From the NCBI GenBank assembly GCA_947441615.1, contig CANEUH010000001.1, forward strand, positions 62,001-126,000: a stretch of 64,000 nt of DNA, read 5' to 3'. The translations under genes were made by a program, and so were the position numbers. Below are positions 9,309 to 17,981 of this stretch, piece after piece. The stretch comes from Bacteriovoracaceae bacterium. Its GTDB lineage: Bacteria > Bdellovibrionota > Bacteriovoracia > Bacteriovoracales > Bacteriovoracaceae. How positions within the stretch are numbered: position 1 is the first letter of the stretch; the number at the start of each line of letters is the position of its first letter. The notes below the pieces were generated by a model that made no database searches, was not told the DNA's origin, and saw only the letters and a list, made by a program, of their open reading frames with translations.

Positions 9309-10367
9309 GTGAAACATTTGGTTTTCGCTCTGGTTGCACTAACGAGTTGTGCCAGCTGGAAGCAAAAAGATTTTGTAAAAGAATTGAATAAACCATCAGA
9401 AGAAGTCAATGCTTCATCAGTAGCTTCCTCTCCAACTGATGTTAAGTTACTCGAAAAATTTGAAGTTCAGACCGTAGAAGAGAAAAAAGAAGAAAAAGTT
9501 GAAATAAAGAAAAGCGAGGAAAAGAAAAATTCCGAAGCAAAAAAAATAGCGATCAAAAAAGATAAAAAGAAAACGGTAGCGGAAGCTATTGTTGAAAAAA
9601 TAAAACCTCTACCCTCGGACTACCCACAGGAATTGATCGAGATTAATAAGAGAGCAAAGAAGGTTTGGGATGTGTACGTACCTAATCATCACATCGGCCA
9701 GACAGTTTACTTAGATATTCATTATCTTGGGATGACCGTTGGAAAGATCGTTCTCGTTAACAAGGGTAAAAAAAACGTTAACAACAATGAAGCTTGGCAC
9801 TTCCATGCCAGATTTAAGTCGGCGCCATTCTATAGCAAAATCTATGAACTAGATGACACTGTAGATACTTACGTAACAACTGAAAAATTCCTTTCCACTC
9901 GTTATAGTCTCGTGCAAAGGGAATCAAAGCAAGACATTGATGATCTTCAGTTGCATGATCGAGATCAGCACAAAACATTTTGGTTCTATAGACAAAAACG
10001 ATCAGGGGAAAAAGAGAAAAATAAAAAAGTTGAAAAACCCATGCCTTATTTTAGTACAGATCCTTTCTCTGTTGTTTTCTTCTATCAAGGACTCCCGCTC
10101 AAAAATGGTGATGTTTACGAAATACCTCTCGTCAATAAAGGTAAGATTCTTATCTTGAAGTCTCTGGTAGAAGGACGAGAAACTATCGAAACAGAAAAAG
10201 GAAAAAGAAAAGCAATTAGAGTCCATGCCACAACGAAATACACGGGTGAAACTTTAAAAAGTGGAGACCTCTATTTTTGGTTTACTGACGATGAACAAAG
10301 AACGTTCCTCAAGGCGCAAGCAAAAATTAAAATAGGATCTGTTACAGCAGATATTGTTAATAAATAA
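9309..10367 (+). CDS. DUF3108-type lipoprotein
   Basis: The 352-residue product begins with a short lipoprotein signal with lipobox LTSC (cysteine at residue 14), followed by about 90 residues of extremely Lys/Glu-rich linker (35-95) and a globular C-terminal domain from about residue 110. That domain (QTVYLDIHYLGMTVGKIVL, FHARFKSAPFYSKIYELDD, FSTDPFSVVFFYQ) looks like DUF3108, a beta-rich periplasmic domain of unknown function. The start is GTG at 9309, four bases after an out-of-frame ATG, with AAGGAAGG about seven bases upstream. It sits between lpxK and a glycosyltransferase, so a role in LPS or envelope assembly is plausible but not shown. The charged linker could span part of the periplasm. 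Confidence 0.75.
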   Translation: MKHLVFALVALTSCASWKQKDFVKELNKPSEEVNASSVASSPTDVKLLEKFEVQTVEEKKEEKVEIKKSEEKKNSEAKKIAIKKDKKKTVAEAIVEKIKPLPSDYPQELIEINKRAKKVWDVYVPNHHIGQTVYLDIHYLGMTVGKIVLVNKGKKNVNNNEAWHFHARFKSAPFYSKIYELDDTVDTYVTTEKFLSTRYSLVQRESKQDIDDLQLHDRDQHKTFWFYRQKRSGEKEKNKKVEKPMPYFSTDPFSVVFFYQGLPLKNGDVYEIPLVNKGKILILKSLVEGRETIETEKGKRKAIRVHATTKYTGETLKSGDLYFWFTDDEQRTFLKAQAKIKIGSVTADIVNK

Positions 10368-11542
10368 TGCGAGAAAAAATCCGACTATCAGATCTCACGG
10401 TTCTCTATGTTTGTCTTTCAGATAATTGGGGAACTCTCGAGCGTCGGTGTATAGCTGATGCGAGTTACTTTCGTAACATTGGGGGAACGGCTTTTCTTCT
10501 GTGTCATGAGAAGTCACTCGTGGATAGAGAGGCCGAGAGAGAGGATATTCCTCGATTACATTTTTCAAGTAATTTAAAGACCTGGAGATCAAAGTTAAAT
10601 TTTTATTTTCAGCTTCAGCATATTTTACAAAAGCAGCAAATTGATATCATTCATTCTTATAATTACGAAACTCTTCTTCCCCTTGGTATGATTTTAAAAG
10701 GCATGCTTCAAATTCCGATGGTCTTTACCTTTAATGAATCAATGCCATGGAAAAAAAATAATTTACTAGATAAATGGTTTATTTCTAGAACGGACTCTGT
10801 CTTTACTTTTTCTCCTAACATTAAAGAATTGGCGATCGAGAGTTTTCCCGTGAGTAGTAGAAGAGTTCATGTCACTGGGGCCGGGATTGATTTTCCAGCT
10901 AAAATTATTCGCTCGGTCCACATTGAAGAGAAGAGAAAAATTGTGATCTTTGTCTCTCGAACTGAAAAAAGTCTCTCAAGTATAAAACAATTTTTTGATA
11001 GCATCCCGTCGCTCTTTCATCAGTTAAGTACAGTCAATTTTGACAAGCGGCTTATCTTTACGCTCATGACGGATATCTCTTGGTACAACCATGAGATTTA
11101 CGATGAATTAAAGAGGATGATCCTAGAAAGGCACCTAGAGATGCATGTTAGTTTTGAGACAAGACCTCTGGCATCGGCGAGTTTTCAGGACTGTGATATT
11201 TTCGTGGGCCTTCCTCAAAGCGAACTTTTTTCAGATCAAGACCTCTATGCCCTTGTGACTCAAACCCCGGTTCTCCTCCCTAGAACTTCAACTCGTCAGC
11301 AGTTAGTCAAACAAGGAAAGTTTGGAGAAACCTACCACCCCGAGGATGGGCGAGAGTTGAAAGATAAGCTGGTTAAAATCCTGACTAATTATTCCAATTA
11401 CTTAGAGGAACTTCAGGGAGTTGAACTAGAGCTTCAGGAGCAGCATCACTTTGAACGGTACGCAGAAGAGCTCTATGCGCACTATGAAAAACTTTACACC
11501 CAGCGTCTTCGCTACAGCCAGAAGCAGAAAAAGCTCGCGTAA
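10367..11542 (+). CDS. GT4-like glycosyltransferase
   Basis: This 391-residue protein shows the two-Rossmann GT-B layout. The N-terminal half has VLYVCLSDNWGTLERRC (about 11-27), HILQKQQIDIIHSYNYETLLPLG and FTFNESMPWKK; VTGAGIDFP near 165-173 marks the domain junction typical of GT4 enzymes; and the C-terminal half has RKIVIFVSRTEK. The expected E-x7-E donor site is diverged (DIFVGLPQSELFSDQDLYAL). Its ATG shares one base with the preceding stop. Following lpxK, it may add a core or other sugar to LPS. It is not a recognisable WaaA (Kdo transferase), and the sugar cannot be read from sequence. Confidence 0.75.
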   Translation: MREKIRLSDLTVLYVCLSDNWGTLERRCIADASYFRNIGGTAFLLCHEKSLVDREAEREDIPRLHFSSNLKTWRSKLNFYFQLQHILQKQQIDIIHSYNYETLLPLGMILKGMLQIPMVFTFNESMPWKKNNLLDKWFISRTDSVFTFSPNIKELAIESFPVSSRRVHVTGAGIDFPAKIIRSVHIEEKRKIVIFVSRTEKSLSSIKQFFDSIPSLFHQLSTVNFDKRLIFTLMTDISWYNHEIYDELKRMILERHLEMHVSFETRPLASASFQDCDIFVGLPQSELFSDQDLYALVTQTPVLLPRTSTRQQLVKQGKFGETYHPEDGRELKDKLVKILTNYSNYLEELQGVELELQEQHHFERYAEELYAHYEKLYTQRLRYSQKQKKLA

Positions 11543-11587
11543 TCCCTTCAGATCATTTATATTTTCCGCTCTCCAGTAGGAGAATTA

Positions 11588-13354
11588 ATGTCTAAAAAGG
11601 GGGGCTATATTATGGCCACCAAACAAACAACTGCCTCTAAACCTAACTTTGAAATCCCAGCTTGGATCAAAGGGTTCGACTTCGAAATGGGAGACGTTCC
11701 AGAACAAAAAGCTAAAACTGAATTCAGCGAGATGATCAATTCCGCTGGCGCAAAGAATTTCGCTGAAGGCGAAGTTTTCATGGGCCGCGTAGTTGCTATG
11801 AGCGATGAATTCGTCACTGTCGACATCGGCTACAAGCAAGAAGGTCTTGTACTCGCTCGTGAATTCCGTAACTACGACGGAACCATGAAAGTGAAAGTCG
11901 GTGAAGAAATCCAAGTTTATCTTGAGAAGCTTGAGTCTACTATGGGGAACCTTGTTCTCTCTAAAGACAAAGCAGAAATTCTTAAGGCTTGGGATAAGAT
12001 CTCTGAAGCTTGCGAAAAAGGTGAACCTGTTGAAGGAACTGTTATCGCTAAAGTTAAAGGCGGTCTTTCTGTTGATATCGGTGTTAAAGCGTTCCTTCCT
12101 GGTTCGCAAATCGATATCCGTCCAGTTAAGAACCTTGATAAGTACATTGGTAAAACAATGGAATTCAAAGTTATTAAGTTCAACAAAAAACGTGGAAACA
12201 TCGTTCTTTCTCGTCGTGCAATTCTAGCTGAAGAGCGCGGTAAGATGAGAGATGAAACACTTACTCAGATCCAAGAAGGCATGATCGTGAAAGGTATTGT
12301 GAAAAACATTACTGATTACGGTGCGTTCATCGATCTTGGTGGTGTAGATGGTCTATTACATATCACAGATATGTCTTGGGGCCGTGTGAAGCATCCTTCT
12401 AACCTTCTTAACGTTGGTGATGAAGTAGATGTTAAAATCCTTAAGTATGACTCTTCCAAAGAGCGCGTATCTCTAGGTCTTAAGCAAGTTCAAGCTAATC
12501 CTTGGGAATCTGCTAAAGATAAGTATATGCCAGGTTCAAAAGTTTCTGGAGAAATCGTTTCTGTTAAAGATTACGGTATCTTCGTTGAACTTACAGACGG
12601 CATCGAAGGCTTGATCCACGTTTCAGAAATGAGCTGGACGAACAAAAAATCTGCTAACAAGACTTACAACGTAGGCGATAAAGTTGAAGCTGTAGTTCTT
12701 GAAGTAGATGTTGAAAACAAGCGTATCTCTCTTGGTCTTAAGCAACTTATGCCAAACCCTTGGGATGATATCGTTAACAAGTTCCCAGTAGGTAAAGTTG
12801 TTGAAGGAACAATCAAGGCGATCGTAGATTTCGGTCTATTCATTGATCTTGGTGAAGAAGTCGACGCTCTTATCCACGTATCTGACCTTTCTTGGACTAA
12901 GAAGAATGTAAACCCTTCTGAAGAGTACAAAGTTGGTCAAAAAATTAAAGCTGCAGTCGTAACTGTTGATGCTGAAAACCAAAAGTTCTGCTTAGGCCTT
13001 AAACAGCTTGAGGAAGATCCTTGGAAGAAGATCGAAGAGCGTATGCCTGTTGGTTCAGTAGTTGAAGGCGAAGCTGTTCGTATCACTGAGTTCGGCGTTT
13101 TCGTTGAGCTTGAGACTGGTATCGAAGGTCTTGTTCACATCTCTGAAATCTCTGAAGAGCGCGTAGAGAAGCCGTCTGATAAAGTTGCTAAAGGTGACAA
13201 AGTTAAGGCGATCGTTATCTCTATCGACAAATCAGCTAAAAAGATTGCTCTTTCTATGAAAGCCGTAGCTTCTGGTGAGTATAAGTCGAACTACAAAGCA
13301 GAAGTGGCACAGCCATCTACGCTTGCAGACAAGCTTAAAGGCTTCAAAGTTTAA
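11588..13354 (+). CDS. rpsA: 30S ribosomal protein S1
   Basis: S1 helps mRNA bind the 30S subunit. The protein has 588 residues and six S1 (OB-fold) repeats beginning near residues 61, 145, 231, 316, 403 and 490, several with the GLVHISE/GLIHVSEMSW hallmark and the closing ISLGLKQ. The last four repeats are the most alike. Start: ATG 11588 follows TAGGAGAATTA; a second in-frame ATG at 11612 would remove eight residues and has no comparable site. Codon use is visibly more biased than in neighbours (many CTT, GTT, AAG, GGT), as expected for a highly expressed gene. An intrinsic terminator follows at 13387. Confidence 0.97.
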   Translation: MSKKGGYIMATKQTTASKPNFEIPAWIKGFDFEMGDVPEQKAKTEFSEMINSAGAKNFAEGEVFMGRVVAMSDEFVTVDIGYKQEGLVLAREFRNYDGTMKVKVGEEIQVYLEKLESTMGNLVLSKDKAEILKAWDKISEACEKGEPVEGTVIAKVKGGLSVDIGVKAFLPGSQIDIRPVKNLDKYIGKTMEFKVIKFNKKRGNIVLSRRAILAEERGKMRDETLTQIQEGMIVKGIVKNITDYGAFIDLGGVDGLLHITDMSWGRVKHPSNLLNVGDEVDVKILKYDSSKERVSLGLKQVQANPWESAKDKYMPGSKVSGEIVSVKDYGIFVELTDGIEGLIHVSEMSWTNKKSANKTYNVGDKVEAVVLEVDVENKRISLGLKQLMPNPWDDIVNKFPVGKVVEGTIKAIVDFGLFIDLGEEVDALIHVSDLSWTKKNVNPSEEYKVGQKIKAAVVTVDAENQKFCLGLKQLEEDPWKKIEERMPVGSVVEGEAVRITEFGVFVELETGIEGLVHISEISEERVEKPSDKVAKGDKVKAIVISIDKSAKKIALSMKAVASGEYKSNYKAEVAQPSTLADKLKGFKV

Positions 13355-13386
13355 TTTCCAAAAGGTACTGTATACCTTTTCGATGG

Positions 13387-13412
13387 GCCCGCAGAAATGC
13401 GGGCTTTTTTTT
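13387..13412 (+). terminator. Intrinsic terminator of rpsA
   Basis: The stem GCCCGCA/TGCGGGC (13387-13393 with 13398-13404) closes a GAAA loop and is followed by eight T. It lies 33 bases after the rpsA stop. A near-identical copy is found at 17894. Confidence 0.92.
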
Positions 13413-13442
13413 GACTTCTTTTATCGATAAAAAGAAAATTTT
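13387..13442 (+). repeat. Direct repeat, copy 1 (rpsA terminator plus downstream)
   Basis: Bases 13387-13420 match 17894-17928 except for one extra C in the second copy. A further identical GAAAATTTT (13434-13442 and 17942-17950) lies exactly 22 bases after TTGACT in both. The repeat therefore spans about 56 bases and contains a terminator followed by a possible -35 element TTGACT (13412-13417). The two copies are 4.5 kb apart and in the same orientation. Confidence 0.85.
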
Positions 13443-13474
13443 ACTTTTTTTAGCGTCCGAATTAACCTGATTTT

Positions 13475-14419
13475 ATGAATTTTAAAAGTAAACACGTTCT
13501 TTATAGTTATCTTACCTTTTGGTTTTTTTTGCTTTTTCCTCAATTAGTCTACGCTAGATTCTATTGCGTCAAGAAAGGCGATAGTCTTTCAACAATTGCT
13601 TTAGAGAAAATCGGAGAACCTGTTTATGGTAAAGACGGATATTTAAAAAAAATTCTCGAACTAAATCCCGAAATCGCGAACCAGGATATTGTATACACAA
13701 ATCAGGCAATCTTTCTGGTGGATAAAAGTAATTGTTTAATTAATCTAAAAGATCCTGTGACCGAGAAAAGAACTGACGAAGAAAAGATGCCTGACCTGGT
13801 TAAGTCAAGGGTTTATGACCTAGGGCTTTTTTTAGGAGTTAAGTTTTTTAGTTCTCGTTTTTCTTCTGCTGTTTCTGATTCAAGTTTGGACCTCAATAGT
13901 TCCGCCTCTCCAAATCTTGGAGCACGTTTTTGTTGGGATCTAAAGAGTTGTTTGAATACTAATTTAACTTACTTAAATTATGGTAGCCCCGTCGGTATCT
14001 CACTTTCGAAAAATAATCAAATTGTAGGGAAGCTCTTACTTGAAAACCGTCTTTGGGATTCAGGTATCGGTCAAATCAGTGCTCTCGCTGGGATATATAG
14101 GTTGGGACATTTAAAGCAAGTGTCGACGTCTCATGTTGAGATGGTTGCACCCACGATGGGAGCATTAGGGGCCTACTATAGAACTAAAGACTTTCATGAA
14201 TTCAGATTGGAGCTAGAGTTACTTCTTACCACATCTTCTTCTCAAAATAATATCCAATTTGAAGAGGGTAATATTTTAGGAGTTAAATTCGTTAAAGATT
14301 TTGTCAGCTATCCTCAATTAGGGCTTGTGCTTGACTTCGAGAGAGTTGCACAAGAGGGGTCAAATTTTAACCTAGAGTCTAATAATTTTGGGCTTAGTTT
14401 GAGCTACAGAGTTCCTTAG
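13475..14419 (+). CDS. Secreted LysM-domain protein
   Basis: This is a 314-residue exported protein: signal peptide with core YLTFWFFLLFPQLVYA (about 12-27), then a LysM module (FYCVKKGDSLSTIALEKIG, about 29-75, ending with NQAIFLV), which should bind peptidoglycan. The remaining about 220 residues alternate short hydrophobic strands with turns (LGLFLGVKFFSSRFSS, LGALGAYYRTKDFHEFRLEL, FGLSLSYRVP), as in an outer-membrane beta-barrel. A peptidoglycan-anchored barrel is therefore likely by inference. I see no strong ribosome-binding site before the ATG. The stop overlaps the next start by one base. Confidence 0.75.
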   Translation: MNFKSKHVLYSYLTFWFFLLFPQLVYARFYCVKKGDSLSTIALEKIGEPVYGKDGYLKKILELNPEIANQDIVYTNQAIFLVDKSNCLINLKDPVTEKRTDEEKMPDLVKSRVYDLGLFLGVKFFSSRFSSAVSDSSLDLNSSASPNLGARFCWDLKSCLNTNLTYLNYGSPVGISLSKNNQIVGKLLLENRLWDSGIGQISALAGIYRLGHLKQVSTSHVEMVAPTMGALGAYYRTKDFHEFRLELELLLTTSSSQNNIQFEEGNILGVKFVKDFVSYPQLGLVLDFERVAQEGSNFNLESNNFGLSLSYRVP

Positions 14420-15753
14420 TGGTGACGTCGTTCAAAAAATTTATTACGAAGCGGGAAGGCGATACTTCCTTTCTGTTTTGGGTATATGCATTCTTGTTGC
14501 ATACCTTAGAGAATCCCATTAGTGGATTTCATCCATTACTTATTTTAGCTTTTTCACTTTTAATTTGGCAGAGGAGTGAATATTTAAAGTTCGCCTTTGT
14601 CTTATTTTATACGATGAGTATTTTGACTGAATTGCCTAAAGTCGCAAACCATTCAATTATTGCTCTCTTTATAAACATCTTCCTCCTCGTTAATACGACC
14701 CATTTTTTTTTGAAAGACAAAAAAATGAAAGTTGGATTCGATCATAATCAAAGAGGAATGGTTATCGTCATTTTATCGCTTGTTTATTTTTTTGCTTTTT
14801 TTCATAAGCTTAATCACGCCTATCTAGAATTGAATCTCAGTTGTGCCACTCAAATTTACCAAAAACTTTTAACAACTCCGTTGGGTTTTTTTTTACCGAA
14901 TAACACTTCTGTTTATTGGTTTAATATTTACGGTTCACTTTTTTTGGAAGGCCTGTTTGTTTTTCTATTTTTCATCTTTCCTGCAGTTGGGATTTTGTTG
15001 GGTTTCATTTTTCATAGTTTTTTAAGTTTTGGTATGCTCTATGACTTTGGTGCTATCATCTTCAGTCTTTATTTCATCTTGAGTGATCATTTCGAAAAAG
15101 GTGTGGTCACTACGAAGATCCGATGGGGAAGATCCTTTCTTTATTTCTCACTGATTCCACTTCTTTTTGTTAATGTCTTTAAGTTTAATCTCGGTTTTGA
15201 ACATCATACTTTAACAACCATATTTTTCGTTCTCGGATCATCTTTTTTACTTTTACCAGAACTTAAGTTCAAACCTGTTTTTTATCTAAAGAAGTTAAAT
15301 TTTAAGTTTCTGCATTCGGTGTTGATTGTTCTTTTTGTTTTGAATGGACTGTCCCCATACCTGGGTCTCAAAACCATTTCTAATTTTTCGATGTTCAGTA
15401 ATCTTAGAGTTGAGGGCAAGGGATCCAATCATCTTTTAGTTAATGATGAATTAGAGATCACTTCTTATAACGACGATATTGCTTGGATTATTTCAGCAGA
15501 GGGGCCTCCTGAGGAGTGGGTTTTTCACAAAGGGATTGGAATTCCATTCATGGAGTTGAGAAGAGTTGTCACCGAACTGCGCCTAATGGAGTATCCTTAC
15601 TTGAAAATTTCATATTTGAGAGGAGATAAGTTATTCCAATTTGATAATGCTCTCGGTGAAAGAAGCGAACTTCCCGATCTTGCGTTTTGGCAAAGAAAGC
15701 TTTTAGGCTGGCGAGAAGTCAGAAGAGATGGCGTTGAAGTTTGTCGGTGGTGA
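14419..15753 (+). CDS. Polytopic membrane protein, HTTM/gamma-carboxylase-like
   Basis: The 444-residue product has about nine to ten hydrophobic segments over residues 18-320 (for example MVIVILSLVYFFAFFHKLNHAY and FLFFIFPAVGILLGFIFH) and a soluble C-terminal part (about 320-444) rich in charged residues. The HKLNHAYLE segment and the block PYLGLKTISNFSMFSNLRVE resemble the HTTM family related to vitamin-K-dependent gamma-carboxylase. That match is from memory of the family pattern and is tentative. The start is GTG overlapping the stop of the LysM gene, so the two form a transcription unit. It ends directly against the stop of the convergent lipoprotein gene. Function unknown. Confidence 0.65.
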   Translation: MVTSFKKFITKREGDTSFLFWVYAFLLHTLENPISGFHPLLILAFSLLIWQRSEYLKFAFVLFYTMSILTELPKVANHSIIALFINIFLLVNTTHFFLKDKKMKVGFDHNQRGMVIVILSLVYFFAFFHKLNHAYLELNLSCATQIYQKLLTTPLGFFLPNNTSVYWFNIYGSLFLEGLFVFLFFIFPAVGILLGFIFHSFLSFGMLYDFGAIIFSLYFILSDHFEKGVVTTKIRWGRSFLYFSLIPLLFVNVFKFNLGFEHHTLTTIFFVLGSSFLLLPELKFKPVFYLKKLNFKFLHSVLIVLFVLNGLSPYLGLKTISNFSMFSNLRVEGKGSNHLLVNDELEITSYNDDIAWIISAEGPPEEWVFHKGIGIPFMELRRVVTELRLMEYPYLKISYLRGDKLFQFDNALGERSELPDLAFWQRKLLGWREVRRDGVEVCRW

Positions 15754-17667
15754 TTACTGTGCTCCCCATAAAATCCACGGATCTCCATAGGTTGTATTGC
15801 CCAGGTTTTGTATGATCCCGCACGTTTGGGTTGTGCACTTAGAGAAGTTGAAAAAGCTATCTATATACCAGAGGGTAGACGTTTGACTGCTACTCGTTGG
15901 CTCACTCCACGTTTCTGCAAAATTACTAAGTTGAGAGCAACTTGAACTGCTACAGTAGTAAATACCTCTAGGCGAGTAACTTCTATACCAGAGTCCAAAA
16001 TTTTTCCTATCTATCGTGACACTGCCAGATACGTTCCCAAGACCTGACAATGACGAGCATGTGCTTGAATTGCAAAGAAGAACTCCATAAGGAGAGGATC
16101 TTGTTGCAAAGATTTGTGTGCTCGATCCGCTTGATCCTTGCGAATGGACAAGCTGGAGTCCGGAAGCACCTGTCAAAATTACGCTACAAGAAGTAGTGGT
16201 GCAGTACAGGACACGAGTGTTACCATTAGTTGTAACCCAGATAGCATCTCCTGAAAGATTAGCGCTCACAGATCCAATAGTATCGACATAGGCCAATACA
16301 TTACAACCAGAACTTGTGCAGTATCTTAAGTTCCCAGAGTAACTTGGTCTTATCCATGCTCCGCCATCGGAAGGGTTTAGAATTGCTTCAGGCGAGGATT
16401 CTCCTGAGAAGGAGTAGGAAATGGTTTGAGTACAAGTTCCACTCGTTTCGCATCGGTAAATGAGATAGTTTGGGCTAGATACTCGATACCCCCACACTTC
16501 ATTAACGCTCGAGTTTGACCAAAGAGTACTACTCAAAGTCGTATTAGTTCCTTGGGCCGTTTTTGTGGAAGAATTTAAAAAATGCCATTGTCCTGAAGAG
16601 TTTTTTGCCCAAACACCGCTAGGGACTTTGCGCGCATCAGGATAAGTATGTTCGGTGAAGTTAGATATCTGAGTGCATGATTTAGAAAGGATATTACAGA
16701 AATAACCAGCGCCATAGTATTCGGTTTCACTGATTTGAACTTCAAACCGTTTTAAACTCGATGTGCTATCGCAACCTGAAGAAGAGCAATATTGATAGAT
16801 ACCGTTGCCCCAGCTCTTACTTTGGGGTTGGACAATCAAGTGTGTTTCGGATGTTGTTTTAAAAATGGAGGTCATAGAATAATCTTGTCTAAAAGAAGCG
16901 ATATCAGTGCATCCCGCAGCTGTGCAAAATTTTGCACCTTCTATATCCTGCCTGTTATCTCCTTGTATTTCTGATCCAATCCAAACATTATCGATAAGTT
17001 GTCCAATGTAGACTCCATCTGCTGTTGATGTTGTCGTGAGTCCAGTTGCGTTTGTGGCACGAACTGAAACAAAGTAAAATGATCCATTGGAAAGGTTTAA
17101 GTCACTTAGAGTGACGCTAGTATTTTCTGTCCTGATCCAGTTGACAACTTCAGTACCTCCGAATGATGTACCGAGAGCATATTCATAATAGCTGATGCCG
17201 GTCTCGGGATCACTTGAAGCCGTCCAAGAAAAGGAAAGAGATGTTGTACCAGTTTGATTCGTACCATCTGTAATGACCATCGAATTGGGCGGAGTTGCAT
17301 CCACTAATAAATTGATACTTCGCTGAAGTCGTTCAGCCCCTCTTTGAATCGTTAGGTAGTAAGTTGTTTGTGGGGATGCGGTCGTGGGGGTGCCACTAAT
17401 GATTCCAGTGAAGTTATCAAGAGATAAGCCTTGCGGAAGAGAGGGGGAGATAACAATCAAAAACTCACCAGCTCCAGTTGAGGTTGGAGCAAGATTAAAT
17501 GAGGCACCTGTAGGAATTTTGTGGTTTGTTGAATAGTAAAAATCTTCTGAGGCCGTAGTTTGACTACCTAATTCAGGTAATTCACCTGTGATAGTTGATT
17601 CCTGGCAACTTGCTAGCAATAAGGAGATCCAAATAATGAATAAAACATTAGAAATCATTATACGCAT
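15754..17667 (-). CDS. Large lipoprotein: Ig-like, FnIII-like and cysteine-pair repeats
   Basis: This 637-residue protein has a lipoprotein signal with lipobox LLASC (cysteine near residue 21). A putative Ig-like domain (about 55-125) carries SLPQGLSLDNFTGIISGTPT, and a fibronectin-III-like domain with ATPPNSMVITDGTN follows to about residue 220. The rest (about 230-637) consists of nine degenerate repeats of about 40-50 residues, each with two cysteines three to five residues apart (for example KFCTAAGC, YQYCSSSGC, LRYCTSSGC, VLLCNSSTC, FSKCTTQTC) inside an aromatic strand context. A beta-propeller or beta-solenoid stapled by disulfides is a reasonable inference. It is probably displayed on the cell surface. 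A start at the fourth codon (ATG) is possible. Confidence 0.75.
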   Translation of the reverse strand: MRIMISNVLFIIWISLLLASCQESTITGELPELGSQTTASEDFYYSTNHKIPTGASFNLAPTSTGAGEFLIVISPSLPQGLSLDNFTGIISGTPTTASPQTTYYLTIQRGAERLQRSINLLVDATPPNSMVITDGTNQTGTTSLSFSWTASSDPETGISYYEYALGTSFGGTEVVNWIRTENTSVTLSDLNLSNGSFYFVSVRATNATGLTTTSTADGVYIGQLIDNVWIGSEIQGDNRQDIEGAKFCTAAGCTDIASFRQDYSMTSIFKTTSETHLIVQPQSKSWGNGIYQYCSSSGCDSTSSLKRFEVQISETEYYGAGYFCNILSKSCTQISNFTEHTYPDARKVPSGVWAKNSSGQWHFLNSSTKTAQGTNTTLSSTLWSNSSVNEVWGYRVSSPNYLIYRCETSGTCTQTISYSFSGESSPEAILNPSDGGAWIRPSYSGNLRYCTSSGCNVLAYVDTIGSVSANLSGDAIWVTTNGNTRVLYCTTTSCSVILTGASGLQLVHSQGSSGSSTQIFATRSSPYGVLLCNSSTCSSLSGLGNVSGSVTIDRKNFGLWYRSYSPRGIYYCSSSSCSQLSNFAETWSEPTSSSQTSTLWYIDSFFNFSKCTTQTCGIIQNLGNTTYGDPWILWGAQ

Positions 17668-17981
17668 ATTCCCTAGTTCGGTTATTTTTTTAGGAACTTG
17701 AAATCGAAGGTTGAGTCGATAACATTTAAAAATCTAAGCCCCTAAAATCAGTAGGATGGGCCAGGAGTGCGTATTTAATGACTGTTCAATTGCAGAAAAG
17801 ATTCTCCATCTATAAAAGTATTTATTTCAATAACGAGAGAGTTAGGCTTCATACTTTAATAACAAAGATACGAGAGCAGTTATGGTATTGTTTGCCCGCA
17901 GAAATGCGGGCCTTTTTTTTGACTTCTTCTGTTGTATCAATGAAAATTTTTCTCATCCTTATTTTTCACCTGGAGTGCATC
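17668..17981. other. Intergenic region with orphan terminator copy
   Basis: This 314-base stretch lies between two divergent genes. A weak reading frame beginning at 17778 runs through a perfect terminator hairpin and is not a convincing gene. The region holds the second copy of the rpsA terminator repeat at 17894. The 50 bases before that copy also resemble the end of rpsA by eye (AGGCTTCA then TTTAAT at nearly the same distance from the hairpin). No other feature is visible. Confidence 0.6.
17894..17950 (+). repeat. Direct repeat, copy 2 (orphan rpsA-type terminator)
   Basis: This is a second copy of the sequence at 13387: stem GCCCGCA/TGCGGGC, GAAA loop, T-tract, GACTTCTT, then GAAAATTTT at the same spacing. 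No plus-strand coding sequence lies upstream for it to terminate. It stands just before the exported-protein gene at 17982. Confidence 0.85.

Noticed and set aside
9481-9600. Lys/Glu-rich run in the DUF3108 lipoprotein as a possible frameshift
   Set aside because: The frame continues into a well-formed C-terminal domain, so it is a linker and not a damaged gene.
11585-12227. Long open frames in other phases over rpsA
   Set aside because: They arise from the biased codon use of rpsA; the S1 domains are unambiguous and complete.
17778-17981. N-terminal extension of the exported-protein frame at 17982
   Set aside because: It would be translated through a perfect terminator hairpin, lacks coding character, and the signal peptide begins at the TTG with a good ribosome site.
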